From Planctomycetota bacterium (GTDB lineage Bacteria; Planctomycetota; UBA1135; UBA2386): 49,832 nucleotides of DNA. The stretch is taken from the NCBI GenBank assembly GCA_016872675.1, contig VGZG01000021.1:1-49832 (forward strand). The letters run 5' to 3'. Below, in pieces: positions 17,336-25,195 of the stretch (its first letter is position 1; every line of letters starts with the position of its first letter). The notes below the pieces were generated by a model that saw nothing but the letters and a program-made list of their open reading frames with translations, was not told the origin of the DNA and did not search any database. Position numbers and translations under genes: made by a program.

Positions 17336-19045
17336 ATGCCTCGCGCCGCCGTCGCCCGCCTCGCTCCGTGGCTGCTTCCCGTCGCCGCCGCCGCGCAGAC
17401 GCCGACGGTCACCGCCAACGGCGAAATGATGCGCCTGGGCACGCCGACCGTCGTCGCCGGCACGGGCGGCGCGTGGACCGTGACGCTGCCGATGGCGAAC
17501 GACAACGGCAATGCCGCGCTGCCGACGTCGTTCCGCCGCTGGTGGCACTGCGAGATCGGCAACCTGCCGGCCGCCGGTGCGACGCTCAACATCTCGGTCA
17601 CCAACGCCGGCTACACCGACATCATCCTGCCGACGTGGTCGCTGTCGACCGACGGCGTGACCTTTGGCGCGTACACGCGCGTGCCGACGAGCGCCGTGCC
17701 AACGCTCGTCGCCTCGACGACGCATCGCTTCACGCTGGTCACGCCGCCCGGCGTGCCGCGCCTGCGGCTCGCCAAGTACTTCCCGTACACGGTGACGCGC
17801 AAGAACGCGTGGCTGCAGTCGGTAGCCAACCATCCGCGCGTGCGCAGCGTGACGACGATCGGCAACTCCGTCCAGGGTCGCCCGATCGAGCTGCTGACGC
17901 TGACCGACGGCAGCGTGCCCGACGCCGGCAAGAAGCGCGTGTGGATCCACAGCGCCGTGCATCCGTCGGAAACGCCGGCGTACTTCTTCGTCGAAGGGCT
18001 GGTGGCGTGGCTGCAGGGCGGCAGCGCCGAGGCCGAGCGCCTGCTCGACGCGACGATCTTCGACATCGTGCCGATGGCGAACCCCGATGGCGTGGTCCTA
18101 GGCAACTACCGCACCAACGCCAACTCGGTCAATGTCGAGGACCAGTGGTCGGCCCCGTACACCAACGCCACCGCGGAGGTCGTCGCGCTGCGGACGGCGA
18201 TCGAGACGCGCATGGGCACGGTCGCCGCGCCGGCGCCCAACCCGATCCGCGTGCTGCTCAACCTGCACGCCTCGCACGGCGTCGGCGCGCCGTTCCACTT
18301 CCAGCACGTCGCCAACCCTAACTGGAACCCGACGACGAACAACACCGGCGTCATCCCGCTGGTCAACGCCGACGAAGGCGCGTGGATCGCCGCTTTCAGG
18401 GCGCGCAGCCCGTTTATGAACATCGGAGCGACGCAAAGCAGCTCCCTGACGTCGCGGCCGTTCGTCGAGTCGATGTGCCACGACCGTTGGACGGCGGTGA
18501 ACGGCTGGCTCAACGCGCCGGGCTTCCGCGATCCCGTCATGGCGATCACGTGGGAGGGCACGTACCGCCGCGGCCCGGACGGGGTGACATGGGACACCGA
18601 GGCCGACTACCGCGACGTCGGCATGCAGGCGGGCCTCGCCTTGTTCGACTTCCTCGGCCTGCAGCTGACCGCCAGCGCCACGCCGTATGGCGCGTCGTGC
18701 GCATCGCTGACCTTGGCGGCGCAACTGACGCCGCAGCTCGGCGGCGGTTACCTCGCCGCGCTGTCGATCGCGGGCGCTTTGCCGTCGTCGCTCGGCGTGC
18801 TGGCGCTCGGCGGCCAGCAACTTGCCGTGCCGTTGCCGACGCCGTGGCAGACCTGCACGCTGCTGTGCAGCCCCGACGCGACGGCGTCGTTCGTCGCCTC
18901 GCCGACCGGCACGGCGAGTTTCGGCGTGCAGATGCCGCCGCTGCCGGGCCTGCGCGCCTGGCTGCAGGCCTTCGCGATCGACTGGACGCAGACGACACTG
19001 TCGCTCGACGCCAGCGGCGGCCTGCGCCTGCAAAACGACTACTGA
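17336..19045 (+). CDS. secreted M14 zinc carboxypeptidase with CCP-like N-domain
   Basis: A 569-residue exported metallopeptidase. The ATG at 17336 is preceded by GGGGGAG about 9 nt upstream and starts a signal peptide (MPRAAVARLAPWLLPVAAAA, Gln21 next). Residues ~45-140 resemble the beta-sandwich N-domain of cytosolic carboxypeptidases (FRRWWHCEIGNLPAAG). The catalytic domain shows zinc ligands HxxE in SAVHPSETPAYF, the third His in LLNLHASHG, substrate-binding PMANPDGV, and the catalytic Glu probably in MAITWEGTYRRG. It should remove C-terminal residues from peptides or proteins outside the cytoplasm. The last ~115 residues form the C-terminal module shared with the neighbouring genes (ending ASGGLRLQNDY). 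Only 29 nt separate it from the next gene, so they are likely cotranscribed. The 266 nt before the start hold no evident gene. Confidence 0.88.
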   Translation: MPRAAVARLAPWLLPVAAAAQTPTVTANGEMMRLGTPTVVAGTGGAWTVTLPMANDNGNAALPTSFRRWWHCEIGNLPAAGATLNISVTNAGYTDIILPTWSLSTDGVTFGAYTRVPTSAVPTLVASTTHRFTLVTPPGVPRLRLAKYFPYTVTRKNAWLQSVANHPRVRSVTTIGNSVQGRPIELLTLTDGSVPDAGKKRVWIHSAVHPSETPAYFFVEGLVAWLQGGSAEAERLLDATIFDIVPMANPDGVVLGNYRTNANSVNVEDQWSAPYTNATAEVVALRTAIETRMGTVAAPAPNPIRVLLNLHASHGVGAPFHFQHVANPNWNPTTNNTGVIPLVNADEGAWIAAFRARSPFMNIGATQSSSLTSRPFVESMCHDRWTAVNGWLNAPGFRDPVMAITWEGTYRRGPDGVTWDTEADYRDVGMQAGLALFDFLGLQLTASATPYGASCASLTLAAQLTPQLGGGYLAALSIAGALPSSLGVLALGGQQLAVPLPTPWQTCTLLCSPDATASFVASPTGTASFGVQMPPLPGLRAWLQAFAIDWTQTTLSLDASGGLRLQNDY

Positions 19046-19074
19046 CCGCGCCTTACCGAAGCCAAGCACCAAAC

Positions 19075-20859
19075 ATGACCATGCTGCTCGCCGCGGTCGT
19101 GGCCGCTGCCTTCCCGCAGGGGCCGGGCTCCTCGCCCGCGCCCGTCGTCATCAACGAATTCGTCCACGACGACGCCGGCTTGATCGACGATCGCGAGTTC
19201 GTCGAACTCTACAACCGCACAGGCCAGCCGGTGGCTTTGTCCGGCTGGCGCCTACAGGGTGAGGAAGGTTCGGCCGGCGGCTTGCTGAACGGAGCCTTCA
19301 CGTTCCCCGCCGGCACGGTGATCCAGCCCGGCCAGTACCTCGTTGTCGGCAGCCCGCTGGTGCCCAACGTCGCGTTCACGACGACCAGCACGAGTCCGCC
19401 CGAATGGCTCGGCGAGAACGTCGCCGGCTCAGCCAACCTGCCCGACGGTCTGACGCTGCGCGACGCCACCGGCGCGGTGGTCGACGCGGTGTGCTGGAAC
19501 TACGCGGTTTGGACCGCGACCGTGCCGCCGTGGGTCGAGGGCAGCGGCCTGTGGGGCGCGATGCAGCTCATTGACGGCAGCGCGCAGCCGATCGCTGGCC
19601 AGCTCAGCGCGCAGCGCTGGGTCGATGGCCACGACGACAACGACAACGGCAAGGACTTCCTGCACATGCAGTGGACGCCGGGCGCGCAAAACGGCTCGCT
19701 CAACGCTGTGCTGCCCAGTGTCCGCGAGGATTGCGACGGGCCGATCGGCTCGTCGCTCAATTCGCTGTTCGCGTTCTCGTTCGTGCCCGGCACGCTGCAG
19801 GACCCGGCCGCGGTCGCGGTGGCGACCGGCGCGGTGCGCGCCTATCCGCCATCGCCGCAGGGCGGCAACGTGCTGCGAACATGGGATCCGACCGGCGGCG
19901 GCAACATGCTGACGGCGCAGACGCTGACGGTGATCGGCAGCTTCCTGTTCGAGGCCTGGGTGCACATCGCGCCCGGTAATCCGGCGATCGTCGCCGGCGA
20001 AGGCGAGAGCTGGGCGATCGGCGTGCGCGGCACCACCGACACGTTTGGCCACCCGCACGACGCGTCGGGCGCCTACTACCAGCAGGCGTCGTTCTGCGCC
20101 AACCGCTCGCCCGGCGGCACCGGCCTCGCGTGGATGGCGTACGTCAATGCGACGCAGACGGACTTGTACCTCGTCGACGCCGGCAACGGCGGCCCCGGCC
20201 TCAACGTGATCGCTGGCCCGATCGTCTGCAATGCTGCGCAGAACTCCGGCTGGCGGCGGCTGCGGTTGCGCGTCGATGGCACGCAGGCGGTCGCCAACTT
20301 CGGCGGCACGTTCGGCGTTGACGACGGCCAGCGCTTCACTGCCACGGTTGCCGACGTCCCCGGCGCGCTGTGGATGCAGTTCCGCGAGTGCATCCTCGCC
20401 AACGCCAACATCACCGGGCTTCTGCTCGACCGCATCGAGCTGTACGCCGCGTCGCCGGCGCAGGTGACGTACGCGGGCCAGGGCTCGCCGACGAGCGTCG
20501 GCACGCCGGGCATCGGCGTCGTCGGCAGCCCGCAGGTCGGCAACGCCGGCTTCCAGATCGTCTCGACCGGTGTGATCCCGTTCGGCGTCAGCCTGCTGGC
20601 GCTCGATGTCGGCGCGCTGCTGCCCGGCGTGCCGGTGCCGGGCGCGCAGCCAGGGCTCGCGCTGTACGCCACTCCGACGTTCGTCGGCACGGCGTTCAAC
20701 GCGCCAGCCGGCACGTCGTCGTTCGCCTTCCCATTGCCGCCCGAGAACGCGCTCGTTGGCGCGGTGCTGGCGGCGCAGTGGTTCGATCTCGACGTAACGC
20801 TGCCGTACCCGCTGCCGCTCGGCAGTTCGCGCGGCTGCCAGTTGGTCTTGGGCAACTGA
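19075..20859 (+). CDS. secreted lamin-tail-domain protein with C-terminal module
   Basis: A 594-residue protein. The ATG at 19075 starts a short hydrophobic signal-like segment (MLLAAVVAAAFP) and then a lamin tail domain at residues about 22-145: VINEFVHDDAG, EFVELYNRTGQPVALSGWRL, FPAGTVIQPGQYLVVG, and DGLTLRDATGAVVDAV. Bacterial lamin tail domains occur in exported proteins, often with nucleases or adhesins; here no catalytic domain is visible. Residues about 230-460 look like a concanavalin-type jelly roll (FLFEAWVHIAPG, WRRLRLRVDGTQAV). The C-terminal ~120 residues (VGSPQVGNAGFQI to GCQLVLGN) form the module common to this gene group. Its position 29 nt after the carboxypeptidase gene argues for cotranscription. 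Function unknown beyond a likely surface role. Confidence 0.8.
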   Translation: MTMLLAAVVAAAFPQGPGSSPAPVVINEFVHDDAGLIDDREFVELYNRTGQPVALSGWRLQGEEGSAGGLLNGAFTFPAGTVIQPGQYLVVGSPLVPNVAFTTTSTSPPEWLGENVAGSANLPDGLTLRDATGAVVDAVCWNYAVWTATVPPWVEGSGLWGAMQLIDGSAQPIAGQLSAQRWVDGHDDNDNGKDFLHMQWTPGAQNGSLNAVLPSVREDCDGPIGSSLNSLFAFSFVPGTLQDPAAVAVATGAVRAYPPSPQGGNVLRTWDPTGGGNMLTAQTLTVIGSFLFEAWVHIAPGNPAIVAGEGESWAIGVRGTTDTFGHPHDASGAYYQQASFCANRSPGGTGLAWMAYVNATQTDLYLVDAGNGGPGLNVIAGPIVCNAAQNSGWRRLRLRVDGTQAVANFGGTFGVDDGQRFTATVADVPGALWMQFRECILANANITGLLLDRIELYAASPAQVTYAGQGSPTSVGTPGIGVVGSPQVGNAGFQIVSTGVIPFGVSLLALDVGALLPGVPVPGAQPGLALYATPTFVGTAFNAPAGTSSFAFPLPPENALVGAVLAAQWFDLDVTLPYPLPLGSSRGCQLVLGN

Positions 20860-20867
20860 TTGGGGGT

Positions 20868-20899
20868 CGGCGGGCGCCGCGGCGGTCGCGAACCCGCCG
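20868..20899 (+). terminator. possible hairpin after the lamin-tail gene
   Basis: CGGCGGG and CCCGCCG can pair over 7 bp with an 18-nt GC-rich loop, starting 9 nt after the stop. It may end the M14/lamin-tail transcript before scpA. Weak evidence. Confidence 0.3.
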
Positions 20900-20959
20900 C
20901 GCGCCGTTCCTCGGGCAGGAGGCTGTGCTGCGCGCGCAGCGCCGCTATCCTGCGCCGCC

Positions 20960-21961
20960 GTGAGCTATCGCGTCGAGCTCCCGGTCTTCTCGGGCCCCAT
21001 GGACCTCCTGCTGCACCTCGTGCGGCAGTCGGAGGTCGACATCCACGAGATCAAGATCGCGCGCATCCTCGACGACTTCCTCAAGCACCTCGCGGTGCTA
21101 CAGGAACTCGACCTGCAGGACATCGGCGACTTCATGGTGATGGCCAGCACGTTGATGGAGATCAAGTCGCGCGAGCTGCTGCCCAACGAGTCGGTCGAAC
21201 TGGAGCAGGAGCTGGACCCGCGCGATGACCTGATTCGCCGCCTGCTCGAGTACAAGCGCTACCGCGACCTTGCCCGCGAGCTCGACTCGCGCGCCGACGT
21301 GCGCTCGCGCCAGGCGCCGTTGGTGCTATCGCAGCCGGCGCACTTCGCCGAACAAGGCGACGAGGACCACCTCGACCTCGGCGAGGTCGGCATCTGGGAG
21401 CTCACGACGGCGTTCGCCAAGTTGCTCGAGGAGATCGGGCAGCAGGCGACGATGCAGATCGAGAAGGAGAAGCGCGACGTCGGCTACTACACGCGCCGCC
21501 TGCTGACGCAGTTCAAGGGGCGTCGGGAGGTCCGCTTCACCGAGGTCTTCGACCGCACTGAGGGCCGTTACGGCCTGATCGGCACCCTGATCGCGCTGCT
21601 CGAGATGATGAAGCAGGGCTACCTGCGCGCGATCCAGGACCAGTGCTTCGGCGAGATCCACCTCGCCTTCAAGGGCGGCGACGAAGTCGATGCCGACCAG
21701 ATCCTCGCCGGCATCGCCGCCGACGAACTCAAGCAGAAGGAGCGCGAGGCCGCGCTGGCAGCGGGGACCGACCCGGAGGACGGCTCGATCCCGGTCGAGC
21801 AGATGCGTGCCATCGTCGAGGCCGGCGGCGACGAGCCGGCGGGCGAGGACGAAGACGGCCTGGCCAGCGTGCCCGAGTTCGAGGACTTCGGCGAGGACGA
21901 GGTCGACGAGGTGCCATCCAAGGCGCCCGAGTCCGACCGCTCCGACGAAGCCGCGTGGTGA
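20960..21961 (+). CDS. scpA: segregation and condensation protein A
   Basis: The 333-residue kleisin ScpA, which bridges the SMC ATPase heads and, with ScpB, forms the condensin that compacts and segregates the chromosome. The GTG at 20960 gives the family N-terminus VELPVFSGPMDLLLHLVRQSEVDIHEIKIARILDDF (quoted in part; the key motif is GPMDLLLHLV). Next come MASTLMEIKSRELLP, typical of the N-terminal SMC-neck-binding helices, and then the acidic linker and winged-helix C-terminal domain (VTFLALLEMMKQG-like, here GTLIALLEMMKQGYLRAIQD). After residue ~250 there is an unusually long acidic tail (many Glu/Asp) absent from shorter ScpA proteins. No scpB is in view. The gene overlaps the downstream pterin dehydratase by 4 nt (GTGA). 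Confidence 0.93.
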   Translation: MSYRVELPVFSGPMDLLLHLVRQSEVDIHEIKIARILDDFLKHLAVLQELDLQDIGDFMVMASTLMEIKSRELLPNESVELEQELDPRDDLIRRLLEYKRYRDLARELDSRADVRSRQAPLVLSQPAHFAEQGDEDHLDLGEVGIWELTTAFAKLLEEIGQQATMQIEKEKRDVGYYTRRLLTQFKGRREVRFTEVFDRTEGRYGLIGTLIALLEMMKQGYLRAIQDQCFGEIHLAFKGGDEVDADQILAGIAADELKQKEREAALAAGTDPEDGSIPVEQMRAIVEAGGDEPAGEDEDGLASVPEFEDFGEDEVDEVPSKAPESDRSDEAAW

Positions 21962-22263
21962 CGGCGCGGCCGTCGCGGCTCGATCCGGCCGCCGTTCAGG
22001 CGTTGCTCGCGCGGCATCCCGACTGGCGGCGCGACGGCGAGACGTTGGTCGCGACGTTCCGCTGGCCGTCGTTTCGCGCGGCGGTCGCCTTCACGCAGCG
22101 ACTGGCCGACGTCGCCGAGGCCCAGGACCATCACCCTGACTGGGCCGTGCGCTGGCGCGTCGTCGAGGTGCGCACGACGACGCACGACGCCGACGGCATC
22201 ACCGCGCGCGACGCGGCGCTGGTGGCGGCAATCGACGCGCTGGTTCGCGACGCGGGGCGCTGA
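21958..22263 (+). CDS. pterin-4a-carbinolamine dehydratase
   Basis: A 101-residue protein of the PCD/DCoH family, which dehydrates 4a-hydroxytetrahydrobiopterin and so regenerates pterin cofactor after aromatic amino acid hydroxylation. The active-site pattern is DHHPDW (the two histidines and Pro of the family), followed by the strand RWRVVEVRTTTHDADGIT and a closing helix. The GTG at 21958 overlaps the scpA stop in GTGA, giving translational coupling. A second GTG at 21955 is possible. No phenylalanine hydroxylase lies in the window, so its partner is unknown. In bacteria without one, PCD homologues may serve other pterin or molybdopterin roles. Confidence 0.85.
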   Translation: MTARPSRLDPAAVQALLARHPDWRRDGETLVATFRWPSFRAAVAFTQRLADVAEAQDHHPDWAVRWRVVEVRTTTHDADGITARDAALVAAIDALVRDAGR

Positions 22264-22505
22264 CGCGGCGGGCGCCGTGGCGGCGTCTCCCCGCCTCGGT
22301 TGGCTATGGGTCGCGATTGCGCGCCCAGCCGGTCCCAGACCTTTGGCTCTCGACTGCCGGGGTTGGTTGCGCCAGTGCGCCCACAGCGCCTTGGGCCGCG
22401 TCCAAACCGCTCCTCCGCAGTTGCCCGTCGCCGCGATTGCGGCCGCATCCTGTCCCAGGCCTGCGCCGCCGCTTCGGCTGTGGCCGGTTGCTCCTGCGCG
22501 CCCCG
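22264..22505. other. gap between convergent genes, no gene seen
   Basis: The 242 nt between the pterin dehydratase stop and the rdgB stop contain no coding sequence with a plausible start and no recognisable motif. Translations are Arg/Pro-rich. There are no strong hairpins. Confidence 0.5.
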
Positions 22506-23135
22506 TCACGCCTCCGCTGGGCCGCCCGCAACCAGGCCAGGCAGCGTCGCCGCCAATCGGCGCAGCGCCTTGCCGCGGTGGCTGAGCCGGTCCTTGGTCG
22601 CGGCGTCGAGCGCCGCGAACGTCTTCGTTGGGTCGCCGGCGAACTCCACCGGCACGAAGATCGGGTCGTAGCCGAAACCGCCTTCGCCCTGCGGCGCGCG
22701 CAGCAGCGTGCCCTCGCACACGTCCTCGATCGCCGCCAGCACGCGACCGTCCGCGCCGCACACGCACAGGCTGCAGACGAACCTCGCCGTGCGCCGGTGG
22801 TCAGGCGCTTCGGACAACTCGCCGAGCAGTCGCAGCAGCCGGCCGCGGTCGTCGAGTCCCGGACCGCCATAGCGCGCCGACAGCACGCCGGGCCGGCCAC
22901 CGAGCGCGTCGACGCACAGGCCGCTGTCATCTGCCAGCGCGACGGCGCCGGCGAGCCGCGCCAACGCCGATGCCTTCGCGCGTGCGTTACCGGCGAAGTC
23001 CGGCTGGTCCTCGACCGGATCGAACGGCCGGCCGAGTTGGTCCGGCGTTCGCAGCGTGAAGCCGAGCGGCGCCAGCATGCGCTCGAGCTCAGCGCGCTTC
23101 TTCTTGTTGTTGGTCCCGATCCAGAGCGTCGGCAT
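22506..23135 (-). CDS. rdgB: XTP/dITP diphosphatase (RdgB/HAM1)
   Basis: A 209-residue house-cleaning nucleotidase that hydrolyses dITP, XTP and related non-canonical purine triphosphates to the monophosphates, preventing their incorporation into DNA. Family motifs are all visible: the substrate-binding start LWIGTNNKKKRAEL (the SxNxxK-like motif, here TNNKKK), ADDSGLCVDALGGRPGVLSARYGG with the catalytic Asp, and GEGGFGYDPIFVP, then LSHRGKALRRL near the C-terminus. The ATG at 23135 is chosen because it begins directly before the first strand. It lies 20 nt after the rph stop on the same strand; rph-rdgB is a widespread gene pair, which supports an operon. Confidence 0.95.
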   Translation of the reverse strand: MPTLWIGTNNKKKRAELERMLAPLGFTLRTPDQLGRPFDPVEDQPDFAGNARAKASALARLAGAVALADDSGLCVDALGGRPGVLSARYGGPGLDDRGRLLRLLGELSEAPDHRRTARFVCSLCVCGADGRVLAAIEDVCEGTLLRAPQGEGGFGYDPIFVPVEFAGDPTKTFAALDAATKDRLSHRGKALRRLAATLPGLVAGGPAEA

Positions 23136-23155
23136 GGCGCGCCTCGCGGCCCAAC

Positions 23156-23878
23156 TCAGATACCGAGCGACTTCTTCTGCAGGCCGTTGATCGCGGCGCA
23201 ACCGGTCTGGCCGAGCGCGATCATCTGGTGGAACTGCTCCATCGCGAACGGCCGCTTCTCAGCGCCGCCCTGGACCTCGATCAGCCGGCCGTCTTCGGTG
23301 CTGACGATGCTGAGATCGACTTCGGCGCCGCTGTCCTCGGAGTAGTCGAGGTCAAGCATCGGCGTGCCGCCGACGACGCCGACCGACACCGCCGAGACGA
23401 GGCCGCGCAGCGGCCACTTCGGCAGCTGCTTCTGCTCCTCCATCCACAGCAGCGCGTCGTAGAGCGCCACGACCGCGCCGTTGACCGAGGTCGTGCGCGT
23501 GCCGCCGTCGGCGTTGATCACGTCGCAGTCGACCCACAGCGTCACCTCTGGTAGCTGCTGCAGGTCGATGGCGCAACGCAGCGCGCGACCGATCAGGCGC
23601 TGGATCTCGAAGCTGCGGCCGTCGAGCGGGCGGCCGGTGCGGCCGTCGCGCGGCTTCCGCGGCTGGCCGGCGCCCGGCAGCATCGAGTATTCGGCGGTCA
23701 GCCAGCCGCCCTGGTGGCGGTTGTACATCCACTGCGGCACCTGGTCCTGCACGGACACCGTGCACAGGACCTTGGTCTTCCCGCACTCGGCGAGCACCGA
23801 GCCGGGCAGGTCGGTGTAGCCGCGAGTGAATGTGATCGGACGCAGAGCGTCGGCGGAGCGATTGTTCTTGCGAGCCAG
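23156..23878 (-). CDS. rph: ribonuclease PH, apparent CTG start
   Basis: A 240-residue phosphorolytic 3'-5' exoribonuclease that trims tRNA 3' ends. Conserved segments are CGKTKVLCTVSV, WLTAEYSMLPGA, GRSFEIQRLIGRALR, DCDVINADGGTRTTSV and the C-terminal EVQGGAEKRPF. The standard N-terminus of RNase PH (R-x-D-x-LRPITxTRGYT) is encoded upstream of the first conventional start (GTG at 23797): RSADALRPITFTRGYT. Between the in-frame TAG at 23914 and that GTG there is no ATG, GTG or TTG. A CTG at 23878 sits 7 nt after a strong Shine-Dalgarno sequence (GAGGAA) and gives a 240-residue protein, matching the usual ~238. I therefore place the start at CTG. It is followed by rdgB after 20 nt and preceded by the kinase-like gene with a 33-nt gap. 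Confidence 0.92.
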   Translation of the reverse strand: MARKNNRSADALRPITFTRGYTDLPGSVLAECGKTKVLCTVSVQDQVPQWMYNRHQGGWLTAEYSMLPGAGQPRKPRDGRTGRPLDGRSFEIQRLIGRALRCAIDLQQLPEVTLWVDCDVINADGGTRTTSVNGAVVALYDALLWMEEQKQLPKWPLRGLVSAVSVGVVGGTPMLDLDYSEDSGAEVDLSIVSTEDGRLIEVQGGAEKRPFAMEQFHQMIALGQTGCAAINGLQKKSLGI

Positions 23879-23911
23879 GGGCGTGTTCCTCGGTGAATCG
23901 GGCCGAGCAGG

Positions 23912-25111
23912 CTAACTGGCGGTCACTAGCGAGGCGAGGGCCCGGCGAAGTTCGTGCACGCCGAACGGCTTGCGCAGATGCCGCAGTCGCGGCCACGACG
24001 CGTTGGTGGCGATGTCCGGCTCGTCGAGCGCGAACACATCCAGTTCGGGCGCGATCGCGTGCAGTGTTGTCGCAAGCTCACGGTCGGCGAGGCGTTCGTT
24101 GCGATCGACGAGCAGCAGCTCGAAGCGGTCCGGCGTTGCGCGCAGGAACGCGGCGGCTGCCGTCGCGTCGGCGCAGACGAACACGGCGCGGCCCGTGGCC
24201 TTGAGCTCGCTTGCCAGCATCGCGCGGATCGCCGGGTCGGTCTCCAACACCAGTGCGCCGCCGTAGCGGTGCTCGCGCGGCCGGCTCGCGGCCGGCTGGG
24301 GCGGCGCGGCGGGTTCGGCCGCGGCCTCGTTGAGCCCGGGCCAGCGCGCGACGGCGCGGGCCGAGCGGCCGCGCAACTGCTGGAACGACATCGTGCCGCC
24401 GCACGCCGCCGCGAGCGCCACGGCGGCCTCGCGGTCGAGCGCGCAGCGCGGGTCCGTAAGCAGGTCGCTGGAACCGCCGCCGCCGTCGCTGTTCCACTCC
24501 AGCGCGCAGTCCAATTCCAGCTGCGGCTTGGAGTCGGCGTAGCAGGCCTCCGCGGCGATGGTCAGGCACGAGGCGCCGTGCTCGGCGTGCAGTAACGCGC
24601 GACAGGCGGCGACGAGTGCGTTGAACACGATGTCGTGCGGCGCATGCAGCAGCGGCAGGTGCTCGGGCGGATCCCAGTGTAGCTCCAGGCCGACGTGCAT
24701 TGAGTGCAGTTCGGCCGACAGTCGTGCGACCAGCCGGCGCACGTCCGTCGCGCCGGACGTCGCAGCGATGGCCGGCTTGCCGCCGAGCGCGGCGAGCCGC
24801 GTGTGCAGTGCGCGCAGCCGCCGCACCGCCATCTGCAGGTCTTCCGCCGCGCGCGGCACGCCGGCGCGGCTGGCGGCCGCTTCGACGAGCGCGTGCATGC
24901 GGCCTTCGATGCCGGACGCCAGCGTGGCAACGTCATTGGCGACCGCCGTAGCGAACGGTTGCGTTCGATCCTCCGGCCGCGCCGCGGCGCTGTGCGCGCC
25001 GTCGGCCGTCGGCGGCGCGGACGGCGCGACGGACGGGCGGCGGGCGCGCAGCAGCGCGGCGGCGCAGGCGGCCGCGCAGGCGGCGCCGACGAGGAACGAC
25101 GACAGGTCCAC
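23912..25111 (-). CDS. degenerate histidine kinase-like protein with C-terminal receiver domain
   Basis: A 399-residue protein from GTG 25111. Residues 6-21 are a hydrophobic anchor (FLVGAACAAACAAALL). Residues ~50-110 resemble the dimerisation helices of hybrid histidine kinases, but where the H-box reads VAHDFNNLL this protein has VANDVATLA, so the phosphoacceptor His is Asn59. Residues ~145-262 look like a reduced HATPase domain (HDIVFNALVAACRALL as N-box, SDGGGG as a G-box). Residues 284-395 are a receiver domain with acidic residues Glu290/Asp292, the phosphoacceptor Asp336 (LLLVDRN) and Lys381 (RKPF). It therefore probably cannot autophosphorylate in the normal way. It may be an allosteric or phosphate-receiving regulator. 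It lies just upstream of rph-rdgB. A start upstream of the G9 tract (25187-25195) would also be open in frame. Confidence 0.65.
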   Translation of the reverse strand: MDLSSFLVGAACAAACAAALLRARRPSVAPSAPPTADGAHSAAARPEDRTQPFATAVANDVATLASGIEGRMHALVEAAASRAGVPRAAEDLQMAVRRLRALHTRLAALGGKPAIAATSGATDVRRLVARLSAELHSMHVGLELHWDPPEHLPLLHAPHDIVFNALVAACRALLHAEHGASCLTIAAEACYADSKPQLELDCALEWNSDGGGGSSDLLTDPRCALDREAAVALAAACGGTMSFQQLRGRSARAVARWPGLNEAAAEPAAPPQPAASRPREHRYGGALVLETDPAIRAMLASELKATGRAVFVCADATAAAAFLRATPDRFELLLVDRNERLADRELATTLHAIAPELDVFALDEPDIATNASWPRLRHLRKPFGVHELRRALASLVTAS

Positions 25112-25145
25112 GGGCAGGCGGATGGCGACGGGGGACGAGGGAGAG

Positions 25146-25172
25146 CCGAGCCACGCTAGCCGGGTGGCTCGG
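25146..25172 (-). terminator. 9-bp hairpin upstream of the kinase-like gene
   Basis: CCGAGCCAC and GTGGCTCGG pair perfectly around a 9-nt loop. On the minus strand it lies about 160 nt after the stop of the 25331-26278 gene and 35 nt before the GTG at 25111. It may be a terminator of the upstream gene or a leader structure. Confidence 0.4.
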
Positions 25173-25186
25173 ACCTGTCGAGCCTT

Positions 25187-25195
25187 GGGGGGGGG
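25187..25195. repeat. homopolymer tract of nine G (plus strand)
   Basis: Nine consecutive G, followed at once by a small GGGGC-TGA-GCCCC dyad. It lies in the 5' region of the kinase-like gene. Tracts of this length are prone to slippage. Confidence 0.8.
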
